NCBI RefSeq assembly: GCF_028462495.1
Contig: NZ_JAQOWX010000004.1
Location: 1-64,000, forward strand
DNA from: Roseateles_E sp005503085
GTDB taxonomy: Bacteria; Pseudomonadota; Gammaproteobacteria; Burkholderiales; Burkholderiaceae_C
Direction of reading: 5' to 3'
DNA: 64,000 nt
Of the stretch, positions 25,283 through 33,362 are shown piece after piece. Every line of letters begins with the position of its first letter. Within the stretch, counting starts at the first letter, position 1. The notes beneath the pieces were generated by a model that was given only the letters and a program-made list of their open reading frames with translations, ran no database searches and was not told the origin of the DNA. Both the position numbers and the translations under genes were made by a program.

Positions 25283-26274
25283 CAACTCCCTCATCGAAGC
25301 CACGATTTGCCCGCATTCTCGGCACGGGCAGCTATCTGCCCCCGAAGCGACTGTCCAATGCTGATCTTGCGGCCCAGCTGGCACGCGACGGCATCGAGAC
25401 ATCCAATGAATGGATCGTCGAGCGCACCGGCATCCATGCGCGGCACTTTGCCGACGACGGTGTCGCGGCCAGCGACCTGGCCCTGCCGGCCGCCCGCGCG
25501 GCACTGGAGTCGGCCGGTGTAGGCGCCGACGAGATTGACCTGATCATCGTCGCGACCTCGACGCCGGACATGGTCTTCCCTTCCACTGCTGCCCTGCTGC
25601 AGCACAAGCTGGGCGTGGCCGGCTGTGCCGCTTTTGATGTGCAGGCCGTCTGCTCGGGCTTTGTCTATGCGCTGACGGTGGCCGATTCGATGATCAAGAC
25701 CGGCGCTGCCAGCAAGGCCTTGGTGATCGGCGCCGAGGTGTTCTCGCGCATTCTCGATTTCAAGGACCGCACGACCTGCGTGCTGTTCGGTGACGGCGCC
25801 GGTGCCGTGGTGCTGGGTGCCAGCGAGGAGCCGGGCATTCTGGCTTCTGAGCTGCACGCCGATGGCCGTCACGCCGGCATCCTGTGCGTGCCGGGCACCG
25901 TGGCCGGTGGTCAGGTGCTGGGCGATCCGCTGCTGAAGATGGATGGCCAGGCGGTGTTCAAGCTGGCCGTCGGCGTGCTGGAGAAGGTGGCACGCTCGGT
26001 GCTGGAGAAAGCCGGCCGCAGCGAGGCCGACATCGATTGGCTGATCCCGCATCAGGCCAATATCCGCATCATGCAGGGCACGGCCAAGAAGCTGAAGATG
26101 CCGCTGGACAAGCTGATCGTCACCGTCGATGAGCATGGCAACACCTCGGCCGCCTCGATTCCGCTGGCGCTCGATGTGGCGGTGCGCAGCGGCAAGGTCA
26201 AGCGTGGTGACACCGTGATGCTGGAAGGGGTGGGCGGCGGCTTCACCTGGGGCGCGGTGCTGCTCGATTTCTGA
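25279..26274 (+). CDS. fabH: Beta-ketoacyl-ACP synthase III
   Basis: A 331-residue FabH. The catalytic Cys is 125 in VQAVCSGFVYAL, the catalytic His is in PHQANIRIM, and the Asn is in EHGNTSAASIP. It condenses acetyl-CoA with malonyl-ACP to start fatty-acid synthesis in the cytoplasm. The N-terminal RILGTGSYLPPKRLSN is standard. It sits between plsX and fabD with a 4-base overlap upstream, so translational coupling is likely. Confidence 0.96.
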   Translation: MTTPSSKPRFARILGTGSYLPPKRLSNADLAAQLARDGIETSNEWIVERTGIHARHFADDGVAASDLALPAARAALESAGVGADEIDLIIVATSTPDMVFPSTAALLQHKLGVAGCAAFDVQAVCSGFVYALTVADSMIKTGAASKALVIGAEVFSRILDFKDRTTCVLFGDGAGAVVLGASEEPGILASELHADGRHAGILCVPGTVAGGQVLGDPLLKMDGQAVFKLAVGVLEKVARSVLEKAGRSEADIDWLIPHQANIRIMQGTAKKLKMPLDKLIVTVDEHGNTSAASIPLALDVAVRSGKVKRGDTVMLEGVGGGFTWGAVLLDF

Positions 26275-26298
26275 CGAGAGAGAAGAAACAAGATTCTT

Positions 26299-27240
26299 AT
26301 GAGCGCAAAGTTTGCATTCGTGTTCCCGGGCCAGGGCTCGCAAGCCGTTGGCATGCTGGACGCCTGGGGCGACCATCCTGAGGTGCTGCGCACGCTGGCC
26401 GAGGCCTCGGCCGCGCTGGGCGAGGACATCGGCGCCCTGATCAAGGCCGGCCCGAAGGAGCAGTTGGACCTGACGACCAACACCCAGCCGGTGATGCTGA
26501 CCGCCGGCATCGCCTGCTACCGTGCCTGGATCGCCGAGACCGGCCTGCTGCCGGCCGCAGCGGCCGGCCATTCGCTCGGCGAGTACACCGCCCTGGTGGC
26601 CTCCGGTGCCCTGAGCCTGGCCGATGCGCTGCCGCTGGTGCGCTTCCGTGCCCAGGCCATGCAGGAAGCCGTGCCGGTGGGCGTTGGCGCGATGTACGCG
26701 ATCCTGGGCCTGGACGGTGAGGCCGTGCGCGCCGGCTGCCTGCAGGTGGCGGCCGAGACCGGCGAGGTGATCGAGGCGGTGAACTTCAATGATCCCAAGC
26801 AGACGGTGATTGCCGGCAGCAAGGCCGGTGCCGAGAAGGCCGCCGAGGCGCTGAAGGCTCTGGGGGCCAAGCGTGCGCTGCCGCTGCCGGTGTCGGCACC
26901 CTTCCACTCCAGCCTGATGAAGCCGGCGGCTGAGCGCCTGCGCGAGAAGCTGGCCGCCGTGAATTTCTTGCCCCAAGCCTTCCCGGTGATCAACAACATC
27001 GATGTGGCCGTCACCGAGAACGCCGATGCGCTGCGCGATGCGCTGTACCGCCAGGCCTTCGGCCCGGTGCGCTGGGTCGAGGTGGTGCAGGCGCTGAAGG
27101 CGCGCGGCCTGAACACCCTCATCGAATGCGGCCCCGGCAAGGTGCTGGCCGGCATGGCCAAGCGCATCGATGCCGACATCATCAGCACCACAGTGCTGGA
27201 CCCGGCCTCGCTGGCCGAAGCCAAGAACCTGCTGTCCTGA
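26299..27240 (+). CDS. fabD: Malonyl-CoA:ACP transacylase
   Basis: A 313-residue FabD with FVFPGQGSQAVGML at the N terminus and the nucleophile Ser92 in GHSLGEYTALVASG. The catalytic His is in the SAPFHSSLM segment, and ECGPGKVLAGM closes the domain. It transfers malonyl from CoA to ACP. It has a purine-rich ribosome-binding site about 10 bases upstream and is followed 4 bases later by fabG. Confidence 0.96.
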   Translation: MSAKFAFVFPGQGSQAVGMLDAWGDHPEVLRTLAEASAALGEDIGALIKAGPKEQLDLTTNTQPVMLTAGIACYRAWIAETGLLPAAAAGHSLGEYTALVASGALSLADALPLVRFRAQAMQEAVPVGVGAMYAILGLDGEAVRAGCLQVAAETGEVIEAVNFNDPKQTVIAGSKAGAEKAAEALKALGAKRALPLPVSAPFHSSLMKPAAERLREKLAAVNFLPQAFPVINNIDVAVTENADALRDALYRQAFGPVRWVEVVQALKARGLNTLIECGPGKVLAGMAKRIDADIISTTVLDPASLAEAKNLLS

Positions 27241-27244
27241 ACCC

Positions 27245-27982
27245 ATGAGCGATACCCGACAAACAGCCCTGGTCACCGGTGCCAGCCGCGGCATTGGCCG
27301 CGCGATTGCGCTGCATCTGGCGAGCCAGGGCTTCACCGTGATCGGCACGGCCACCAGCGAATCCGGCGCCGCCGCCATCAGCGAGGCCCTGGCGCCGCTG
27401 GGCGGTCGCGGCCTGGTGTTGAACGTCAATGATGCCGCCGCCTGCGAGGCGGCGGTCGATGCCATCGTCAAGACCAATGGCGGCCTGCAGGTGCTGGTCA
27501 ACAATGCCGGCATCACCCGCGACACCTTGTCCATGCGCATGAAGGATGAGGACTGGGACGCGGTGCTGGACACCAACTTGAAGGCCGTGTTCCGCATGAG
27601 CCGCGCGGTGATGCGCACGATGATGAAGCAGCGCTATGGCCGCATCATCAACATCACCTCGGTGGTCGGCGCATCCGGCAATGCCGGCCAGGCCAATTAC
27701 GCGGCGGCCAAGGCCGGCGTTGCGGGCATGACCCGTTCGCTGGCCCGCGAGCTGGGCAGCCGTGGCATCACCGTCAACTGCGTGGCGCCCGGTTTCATCG
27801 CCACCGATATGACCGAAGTCCTGCCCGAGGCACAGAAAGCCGCGCTGCTGGCGCAGATCCCGGTGGGGCGCCTGGGCGCACCCGAGGAGATCGCCGCCGC
27901 CGTCGCATTTCTGGCCTCGGCCCAAGCCGCCTACATTACCGGCAGCGAACTGCATGTCAACGGAGGCATGTTCATGAATTGA
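27245..27982 (+). CDS. fabG: 3-oxoacyl-ACP reductase
   Basis: A 245-residue classical SDR. The cofactor motif is GASRGIGRAIA (12-22), NNAG is present, and the catalytic Ser-Tyr-Lys lie in SVVGASGNAGQANYAAAKAGV. The C-terminal ITGSELHVNGGMFMN ending is characteristic of FabG. It reduces 3-ketoacyl-ACP with NADPH in the elongation cycle. The ATG at 27245 matches the family start; an upstream reading from 27170 lies inside fabD and was rejected. Confidence 0.95.
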   Translation: MSDTRQTALVTGASRGIGRAIALHLASQGFTVIGTATSESGAAAISEALAPLGGRGLVLNVNDAAACEAAVDAIVKTNGGLQVLVNNAGITRDTLSMRMKDEDWDAVLDTNLKAVFRMSRAVMRTMMKQRYGRIINITSVVGASGNAGQANYAAAKAGVAGMTRSLARELGSRGITVNCVAPGFIATDMTEVLPEAQKAALLAQIPVGRLGAPEEIAAAVAFLASAQAAYITGSELHVNGGMFMN

Positions 27983-28005
27983 GGTGGGTGTTTCAGACAC
28001 CCACC
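27983..28005 (+). other. Hairpin downstream of fabG
   Basis: GGTGGGTGT (27983-27991) pairs with ACACCCACC (27997-28005) over a 5-base loop. It lies in the 144-base gap before acpP. There is no T-run, so it is more likely an mRNA-stabilising or partial terminator structure than a full stop. A TAGAAT hexamer at 28084-28089 may be an acpP promoter -10, without a clear -35. Confidence 0.45.
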
Positions 28006-28126
28006 CACCGGATTTGCCCGGCCGGTGAAGGACCGCTGGACGTGATGTCTTGCCTTGACTTAGGCGCGTCACCCTAGAGGCCTTAGAATCCCGGGCTGTT
28101 CCTAGCAAACCCCTCCTGGAGGAGTC

Positions 28127-28366
28127 ATGAGCGATATCGAAGCACGTGTCAAGAAAATCATCGCCGAGCAACTCGGCGTGCCTGAGTCCGATGTGTCCAA
28201 CGAGAAGGCCTTTGTGGCCGACCTGGGCGCTGACTCGCTCGACACCGTGGAATTGGTGATGGCCCTCGAAGACGAGTTCGGCATCGAAATCCCCGATGAA
28301 GAAGCCGAGAAGATCACCACCGTGCAGCTGGCGATCGACTACGCCGTCAAGCACCAGAAGGCCTGA
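28127..28366 (+). CDS. acpP: Acyl carrier protein
   Basis: A 79-residue acidic protein with the phosphopantetheine site Ser37 in GADSLDTVELVMALE. It carries growing acyl chains in fatty-acid synthesis. A strong AGGAG ribosome-binding site lies just upstream (GGAGGAGTCATG), as expected for one of the most abundant proteins. It stands between fabG and fabF, with its own upstream gap of 144 bases allowing separate control. Confidence 0.97.
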   Translation: MSDIEARVKKIIAEQLGVPESDVSNEKAFVADLGADSLDTVELVMALEDEFGIEIPDEEAEKITTVQLAIDYAVKHQKA

Positions 28367-28407
28367 GCCTCGCGCTCCGGCATTTCCTTAACTGATCCCC
28401 GTACCGC

Positions 28408-29652
28408 ATGAGCCGTCGTCGTGTCGTTGTTACCGGACTTGGTCTGATCAGCCCCGTGGGCAACACGGTGGCTGAAGGCTGGGCCAATATCCTGGCCGGC
28501 CAGTCCGGTGTTGACCGCATCACCCGTTTCGATGCCTCGACCTTTGCCTGCCAGTTCGCTGGCGAGGTGAAGGGCTTCAATGTCGGAGACTACATCTCCA
28601 GCAAGGAAGCGCGGACGATGGACACCTTCATCCATTACGGATTGGCGGCGTCCATACAGGCGGTGCAGGACGCGGGCCTGCCCACGGGCGATCAGTTGAC
28701 GGAAGAGCAGGCCGAGCGTATCGGCGTGCTGGTGGGCTCCGGTATCGGTGGCCTGCCGATGATTGAAGAGACCCACGCGGAATTGACGAATCGTGGCCCG
28801 CGCCGCATTTCGCCGTTCTTCGTGCCGGCCTCCATCATCAATATGATTTCCGGCCATGTCTCGATCAAGTTCGGCTTCCAAGGCCCGAATCTGGCGATCG
28901 TGACGGCCTGCACCACCGGTCTGCACGCCATCGGCGAGGCCGGCCGGCTGATCGAATACGGCGATGCCGACGTGATGATCGCCGGCGGTGCCGAATCCAC
29001 CGTGTCGCCGCTGGGCGTCGGTGGCTTCGCCGCAGCGCGCGCGCTGTCGACCCGCAACGACGACCCGAAGACCGCGTCCCGCCCCTGGGACAAGGATAGA
29101 GACGGCTTTGTGCTGGGCGAGGGCGGCGGTGTGCTGGTGCTCGAAGAGTATGAGCATGCCAAGAAGCGCGGCGCCAAGATCTACTGCGAGCTGGCTGGCT
29201 TCGGCATGGGTGCGGACGCGTATCACATGACCGCGCCGAATGTGGACGGCCCCAAGCGCTCGATGCGGGCGGCTCTGCGCAACGCCGGACTCAACCCCGA
29301 TCAGATCCAGTACATGAATGCGCACGGCACCTCGACGCCGCTGGGCGATGTGAACGAGACGAATGCCATCAAGCTGGCCTTCGGCGATCACGCCAAGCAG
29401 ATGGTGATCAGCTCGACCAAGTCCATGACCGGCCATCTGCTGGGCGGGGCCGGGGGCATCGAGTCGGTGTTCACTGCCCTGGCCGTGCACAACCAGGTGG
29501 CACCGCCCACCATCAATATCTTCAACCAGGATCCCGAGTGCGACCTGGACTACTGCGCCAATGAGGCGCGGCCGATGAAGATCGACTACGCCGCGAAGAA
29601 CAACTTCGGCTTCGGCGGCACCAACGGCACGCTGATCTTCAAGCGCGTCTGA
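28408..29652 (+). CDS. fabF: Beta-ketoacyl-ACP synthase II
   Basis: A 414-residue KAS II. The catalytic Cys168 is in VTACTTGLHAIGEAGR, and the two histidines are in NAHGTSTPLGD and SMTGHLLGGAGGIES. The N-terminal RRRVVVTGLGLISPVGNTV and C-terminal NNFGFGGTNGTLIF blocks are standard. It elongates acyl-ACP and is responsible for cis-vaccenate formation. It is the last gene of the fatty-acid group. Confidence 0.96.
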   Translation: MSRRRVVVTGLGLISPVGNTVAEGWANILAGQSGVDRITRFDASTFACQFAGEVKGFNVGDYISSKEARTMDTFIHYGLAASIQAVQDAGLPTGDQLTEEQAERIGVLVGSGIGGLPMIEETHAELTNRGPRRISPFFVPASIINMISGHVSIKFGFQGPNLAIVTACTTGLHAIGEAGRLIEYGDADVMIAGGAESTVSPLGVGGFAAARALSTRNDDPKTASRPWDKDRDGFVLGEGGGVLVLEEYEHAKKRGAKIYCELAGFGMGADAYHMTAPNVDGPKRSMRAALRNAGLNPDQIQYMNAHGTSTPLGDVNETNAIKLAFGDHAKQMVISSTKSMTGHLLGGAGGIESVFTALAVHNQVAPPTINIFNQDPECDLDYCANEARPMKIDYAAKNNFGFGGTNGTLIFKRV

Positions 29653-29662
29653 GGCCGGGGCC

Positions 29663-30115
29663 ATGCCGGCCCAGCGCCAGGCGAGCGCATTCCAGATCAC
29701 CATCGGGCCCGATCGGGCCTGGCGTGTATTGATGGCTGCGCTGGCGGTGCTGGCCGGCGGCGCCTTGTTGGCCGCGCTGATGAGCCAGTCCGGGCTGGGC
29801 TTGCCCGCCATTCCTTGGCTGGGTTGGCTTTTGCTCGGCGCGCTGCTATTGCCCGGCGCCGGCTGGTTGGGCTGGCATTGCAGCCGCACACGGCCCGCGA
29901 ACTTGCGCTGGGACGCTCAGCAATGGTGGCTTAACGAGACGCCGGTGCGCCCCCGGGTGGTGATCGATCTGGGAGCCTGGCTGCTGCTGCGCCTGACCGT
30001 GCGCTCGCGCCTGCCTCGCTATTTGCCGCTGGCGCGCACGAGTTGTGCCGCGCAATGGCCCCAGCTGCGGGCAACCCTCTACTCGGCGCGCACCGTCCCG
30101 AGTCCCGAGCCATGA
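29663..30115 (+). CDS. Small membrane protein of unknown function between fabF and rpoE
   Basis: A 150-residue protein with two closely spaced hydrophobic segments (about residues 22-42 and 48-68). They are followed by a short soluble domain with a WDAQQWWLNETPVRPRVVIDLGAWLLLRL pattern. I do not recognise a named family with confidence; the layout resembles small inner-membrane proteins such as CptA/YgfX. It starts 10 bases after fabF and overlaps rpoE as ATGA, so it is co-translated with the sigma factor. Confidence 0.65.
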   Translation: MPAQRQASAFQITIGPDRAWRVLMAALAVLAGGALLAALMSQSGLGLPAIPWLGWLLLGALLLPGAGWLGWHCSRTRPANLRWDAQQWWLNETPVRPRVVIDLGAWLLLRLTVRSRLPRYLPLARTSCAAQWPQLRATLYSARTVPSPEP

Positions 30116-30720
30116 GCGAGCCGGATCCCGACCGACTGCTGGTCGAGCGCGTGCAGCGCGGCGACGTCAAGGCCTTCGAGATGCTGGTCCTCAAGTACCA
30201 GCGCCGCATCGAGCGCCTGATCGCGCGCATGGTGCGCGATGTCGATCTGGTGGCCGATATCGCGCAGGAGACTTTTCTGCGCGCCTACCGCGCCCTGCCG
30301 GGTTTTCGGGGGGAGAGCGCCTTCTACACCTGGCTGCACCGCATCGCGGTCAATAGTGCGAAGAAGGCCCTGGTCCAGCTCCGGCGCGACCCGCTGCTCA
30401 GCGAGGCATCCCTCAAGTCGGGGGATGAGGATGAGGAAACTTTTGCCGTCGACAGCGTACTAAGTGATGGCGCAACGCCCGAGTCGCTGCTGTCCAGCAA
30501 GGAGTTGGGCACGGCGGTGAATGCGGCCGTCGATGCGCTGCCGGACGAATTCAGGCAGGCCTTGCTGCTGCGCGAGGTCGAAGGCCTGAGCTATGACGAG
30601 ATCGCGAGCCTGATGGGCTGCCCGGCAGGCACGGTCAGATCGCGTATCTACCGGGCCCGCGAGGCGGTCGCTGCGCGCTTGCGGCCGCTGTTGGGCACTC
30701 GCGCGGGCGAGCGTTGGTGA
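30112..30720 (+). CDS. rpoE: RNA polymerase sigma factor RpoE (AlgU-like ECF sigma)
   Basis: A 202-residue ECF sigma factor of the RpoE/AlgU group. Region 2 contains DIAQETFLRAYRALPGFRGESAFYTWLHRIAVN and region 4 LREVEGLSYDEIASLMGCPAGTVRSRIYRAREAV. It directs the response to envelope stress. The start at 30112 matches the family (MSEPDPDRLLVERV) and overlaps the upstream stop. The anti-sigma gene follows 1 base later. It is expected to be held at the membrane by RseA until proteolysis releases it. Confidence 0.94.
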   Translation: MSEPDPDRLLVERVQRGDVKAFEMLVLKYQRRIERLIARMVRDVDLVADIAQETFLRAYRALPGFRGESAFYTWLHRIAVNSAKKALVQLRRDPLLSEASLKSGDEDEETFAVDSVLSDGATPESLLSSKELGTAVNAAVDALPDEFRQALLLREVEGLSYDEIASLMGCPAGTVRSRIYRAREAVAARLRPLLGTRAGERW

Positions 30721-30721
30721 A

Positions 30722-31279
30722 ATGAGCTTGAAGATGGAGTGTGCGATGCGAAGTTCCGAACCCCGGCCTGAGAGTCAGCGCCCGCTCGGTCCGGCCCTGT
30801 CGGCGCTGGCCGATGGCGAGGCCGATGCCGCCGAGACCAGCGCGCTGCTGCGCGCCTGGCCCGAGCAAGGCCTGCGCGAGCAATGGCAGACCTATCAGTT
30901 GATCGGGGACAGCCTGCGCTCGGCCGAGCTGGCGCATGACATCGGCCGTGGCCAGGACCTGCTGGCCCGCTTGCGGCCGCAGCTGCTGGCCGAGCCACGC
31001 ATCGTCGCACCGCAGGCCCGGGCGCAGCGCTGGCTGGCGCCCGCCGCCGTGGCCGCCGGCTTCGTTGCATTGGCGGCCGGTCTGACGAACCTGCCGATGT
31101 TTCTTCCTGCGCCACCGACCGAAGCCCTGGCGGCTGCGCCATCTGCCAGGCCAGCGCTGGTGCCGGCACCGGCCCTGTCTTTTGCTCAATCGGCAGGGCT
31201 TGCCGGCGATGCGCTGCTGATGGAGCCGTCGCCCGAGCCGGCCGTGACTAAAGACAATGCTCCCGCGCCGCAGCCATAG
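30722..31279 (+). CDS. rseA: Sigma-E factor negative regulatory protein RseA (MucA-like)
   Basis: A 185-residue single-pass membrane anti-sigma factor. The N-terminal cytoplasmic domain has the RseA_N pattern (LGPALSALADGEADAAET, then EQWQTYQLIGDSLRS). One transmembrane helix is near residues 103-123 (WLAPAAVAAGFVALAAGL), followed by a short Ala/Pro-rich periplasmic tail. It should bind RpoE and be cut by site-1/site-2 proteases under stress. The usual partner gene rseB/mucB is absent after it; the next gene is mucD. Confidence 0.87.
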   Translation: MSLKMECAMRSSEPRPESQRPLGPALSALADGEADAAETSALLRAWPEQGLREQWQTYQLIGDSLRSAELAHDIGRGQDLLARLRPQLLAEPRIVAPQARAQRWLAPAAVAAGFVALAAGLTNLPMFLPAPPTEALAAAPSARPALVPAPALSFAQSAGLAGDALLMEPSPEPAVTKDNAPAPQP

Positions 31280-31402
31280 TGGCCTGACCCGAGTGGCCTG
31301 ACAAAAGCCGCCGTCTTGCGGCAAGATCACCAAAACCTCGACCAAGCGACCGAACGGCGCTTGTGTCATCCTCACCCGTCCGAAAGCCCACCCGTCCTCA
31401 TC

Positions 31403-32857
31403 ATGCAAACAAGCTCTGATCCTCGTCATGCCCTGTCGCGCTGGTCTGCCGCGCTGCTGTCAGCGGCCGTCCTCTCGCTCGGCCTGGGTCTGAGCGTGGC
31501 GCCCCGGCAGGCCTTGGCGCAGGCGCGCGAGCTGCCCGACTTCGCCGAGCTGGTCGAACGCTCGGCGCCTTCGGTGGTCAATATCCGCACCTCGGAGCGC
31601 GTGCGCCGGGCGGCCGGCACGCCGGAGATGGATGAGCAGATGCTGGAGTTCCTGCGCCGCTTCGGCATCCCGCTGCCCAATCAGCGTCCCGGCACGCCGC
31701 GCGGCGGCGACGAGGACGAGCAGCCGCAGCGCCGCGGTGTCGGCTCCGGCTTCATTCTCAGTGCCGACGGCCTGGTGATGACCAATGCGCATGTGGTGGA
31801 CGGCGCCGACGAGGTCTGGGTCACCTTGCCCGACAAGCGCGAATTCAAGGCCAAGCTCATCGGCGCCGATGCACGCACCGATGTCGCGGTGGTCAAGATC
31901 GAGGCGACCGGTCTGCCGGCGGTCAAGATCGGTGATGTGAACCGGCTGCGCGTCGGCGAATGGGTGCTGGCCATCGGCTCGCCCTTTGGCTTCGACAGCA
32001 CGGTGACGGCCGGCATCGTCAGCGCCAAGGCGCGCGACACCGGCGACTTCCTGCGCTTCATCCAGACCGATGTGGCCATCAACCCGGGCAATTCGGGCGG
32101 CCCCTTGCTGAATATGCGCGGCGAGGTGATCGGCATCAACTCGCAGATCTACAGCCGCTCGGGCGGCTTCATGGGCATCTCGTTCGCGATCCCGATCGAC
32201 GAGGCGATCCGCGTCTCCGATCAGTTGCGCAGCGCGGGCCGGGTGATACGCGGCCGCATCGGCGTGCAGCCCACCGATGTCAGCAAGGAGGTGGCCGAAG
32301 CCATCGGCCTGGGCAAGCCGCAGGGTGCGCTGGTGCAGAACATCGTCGAGGACAGCCCGGCCGAGAAGGCCGGTCTGGAGGGCGGTGATGTGATCGTCAA
32401 GTTTGACGGCAAGGCGGTCGAGAAGGCCAGCGATCTGCGCCGCGTGGTCGGTGCCACCAAGCCCGGCAGCAAGGTCACGATGCAGGTGTTCCGCCGCGGT
32501 GCCTACAAGGATCTCAGCATCACGGTGGCCGAGCTGGAGGATGACAGCCCGCGCCGCGCTGCCGAGCCCAGTGCCAAGCCCACGCCGACGCTGGGGCTGA
32601 CCGTGGTCGAGCTGACCGAGTCCCAGAAGCGCGAGCTGAAGCTGCGCAACGGCGTGCGCGTCGAGGCGGTCGAGGGGGCGGCGGCGCGCGCCGGTCTGCG
32701 CGAGGGCGATCTGATCCTGTCTGTGGACAACACCGAGATCAGCAGCGTCAAGCAGTTCCAGGCGGTGGTCGCCAAGCTGGAGAAGGCCAAGCAGATCACC
32801 ATGCTGGTGCGTCGGGGCAGCGCGGTCAATTTCGTGCTGGTCAAACCCGGTCGTTGA
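31403..32857 (+). CDS. mucD: Periplasmic serine protease DegP/MucD (Do family)
   Basis: A 484-residue trypsin-like protease with two PDZ domains. A signal peptide is visible (ALLSAAVLSLGLGLSVAPRQALA). The catalytic triad is His130 (MTNAHVV), Asp160 (ARTDVAVV) and Ser231 (NPGNSGGPLL). PDZ1 covers about 285-375 and PDZ2 about 390-480. It degrades or refolds misfolded envelope proteins and in Pseudomonas restrains the sigma-E response. Start 31403 gives a normal signal peptide; a longer reading from 31316 lacks this. Confidence 0.93.
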   Translation: MQTSSDPRHALSRWSAALLSAAVLSLGLGLSVAPRQALAQARELPDFAELVERSAPSVVNIRTSERVRRAAGTPEMDEQMLEFLRRFGIPLPNQRPGTPRGGDEDEQPQRRGVGSGFILSADGLVMTNAHVVDGADEVWVTLPDKREFKAKLIGADARTDVAVVKIEATGLPAVKIGDVNRLRVGEWVLAIGSPFGFDSTVTAGIVSAKARDTGDFLRFIQTDVAINPGNSGGPLLNMRGEVIGINSQIYSRSGGFMGISFAIPIDEAIRVSDQLRSAGRVIRGRIGVQPTDVSKEVAEAIGLGKPQGALVQNIVEDSPAEKAGLEGGDVIVKFDGKAVEKASDLRRVVGATKPGSKVTMQVFRRGAYKDLSITVAELEDDSPRRAAEPSAKPTPTLGLTVVELTESQKRELKLRNGVRVEAVEGAAARAGLREGDLILSVDNTEISSVKQFQAVVAKLEKAKQITMLVRRGSAVNFVLVKPGR

Positions 32858-32870
32858 GCCTGTGGCCGCT

Positions 32871-32902
32871 GACCCGGCGCCCGACAGCGGCGCCGGGTCT
32901 TT
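32871..32902 (+). terminator. Intrinsic terminator after mucD
   Basis: GACCCGGCGCC (32871-32881) pairs perfectly with GGCGCCGGGTC (32889-32899) over a 7-base loop and is followed by TTT. The T-run is short but the 11-base stem is very strong. It closes the sigma-E operon 13 bases after the mucD stop. Confidence 0.7.
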
Positions 32903-33065
32903 CCACTTCGTGGAATTGCGGCAGGGCTTCTTGTGTGGAATTGATGGGTTGGCGCTTGCTAACTTTTCCGGCCTGAGGCTCGATTGCGGGGCTGGTCAGA
33001 TAGAATCAAGCCTTGTCCGGCGGGCTTTGTGCGCGCCGCACAATGCAAACGCGAGCCGGCTCAAA

Positions 33066-33111
33066 CTATCCCCAGGCCATCCACAGCATCTTGTGGATAA
33101 ACTGTTGATAA
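33066..33111. promoter_or_regulatory. Cluster of four DnaA-box-like sites
   Basis: Four nonamers resembling TTATCCACA occur in 46 bases. CTATCCCCA (33066-33074) and CCATCCACA (33077-33085) are on the + strand; TGTGGATAA (33092-33100, exact consensus on the - strand) and TGTTGATAA (33103-33111, one mismatch on the - strand) follow. Start-to-start spacings are 11, 15 and 11 bases. The pairs face each other, with an inverted repeat ATCCACA/TGTGGAT at the centre. This could be a DnaA-controlled promoter or a DnaA titration site. Confidence 0.45.
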
Positions 33112-33180
33112 TTTGATGTTGGCGGACCGCAACGGCAGCAAATCCGGGGACGCCGCGGTTTTCAGCCGGGGGCTTTTGGC

Positions 33181-33256
33181 TACAATGAAAGCCCAACAAG
33201 CAGTTGCCATAAGTTTTGTTGGAAGGCGCGTCACCGTTTCGACGTGCCTTTTTTTT
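33181..33256 (+). ncRNA. Candidate small RNA with intrinsic terminator upstream of lepA
   Basis: A TACAAT -10-like hexamer (33181-33186), with only a weak -35, precedes two hairpins. CCAACAA (33193-33199) pairs with TTGTTGG (33216-33222). GGCGCGTC (33225-33232) pairs with GACGTGCC (33241-33248), one G-T wobble, followed by eight T (33249-33256). The mucD operon already has its own terminator 300 bases upstream, so this one must end a separate transcript of roughly 65 nt or attenuate lepA. No known RNA family was recognised. Confidence 0.5.
33223..33256 (+). terminator. Strong Rho-independent terminator upstream of lepA
   Basis: An 8-base stem (33225-33232 with 33241-33248) is extended by A-T pairs and followed by eight consecutive T. 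It lies about 106 bases before the lepA start. It therefore either ends a small RNA or acts as an attenuator in the lepA leader. Confidence 0.75.
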
Positions 33257-33267
33257 GTTTACGGCAC

Positions 33268-33332
33268 GGCCCCTTCGGGGCCTTCACATCGCTGCGCGAT
33301 ATGAGCCTCCAACGCAACGGCTTTAGCCGTTG
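33268..33332. repeat. Three short palindromes in series before lepA
   Basis: GGCCCC/GGGGCC (33268-33282), ATCGC/GCGAT (33288-33300) and CAACGGC/GCCGTTG (33315-33332) follow one another with loops of 3, 3 and 4 bases. The arrangement of consecutive small palindromes resembles the element inside kdpA at 49122-49192, though the sequences differ. It is possibly a repetitive extragenic element or a structured lepA 5' leader. Confidence 0.45.
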
Positions 33333-33362
33333 TGACTTCAGCTCTGCGCCGCAGAAGACAGC

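Larger units (their letters stand above)
32858..33362. other. 505-base intergenic region between mucD and lepA
   Basis: This gap holds no convincing gene. In order it contains the mucD terminator, four DnaA-box-like nonamers (33066-33111), a TACAAT -10-like element (33181), a two-hairpin RNA ending in a strong terminator (to 33256), and three short palindromes in series (33268-33332) ending 30 bases before lepA. A possible 63-codon reading frame from 33113 crosses the terminator and is not supported. Confidence 0.6.

Noticed and set aside
33113..33304. 63-codon open frame between mucD and lepA
   Set aside because: It crosses the strong terminator at 33223-33256, has no ribosome-binding site, and its sequence is unlike a protein.
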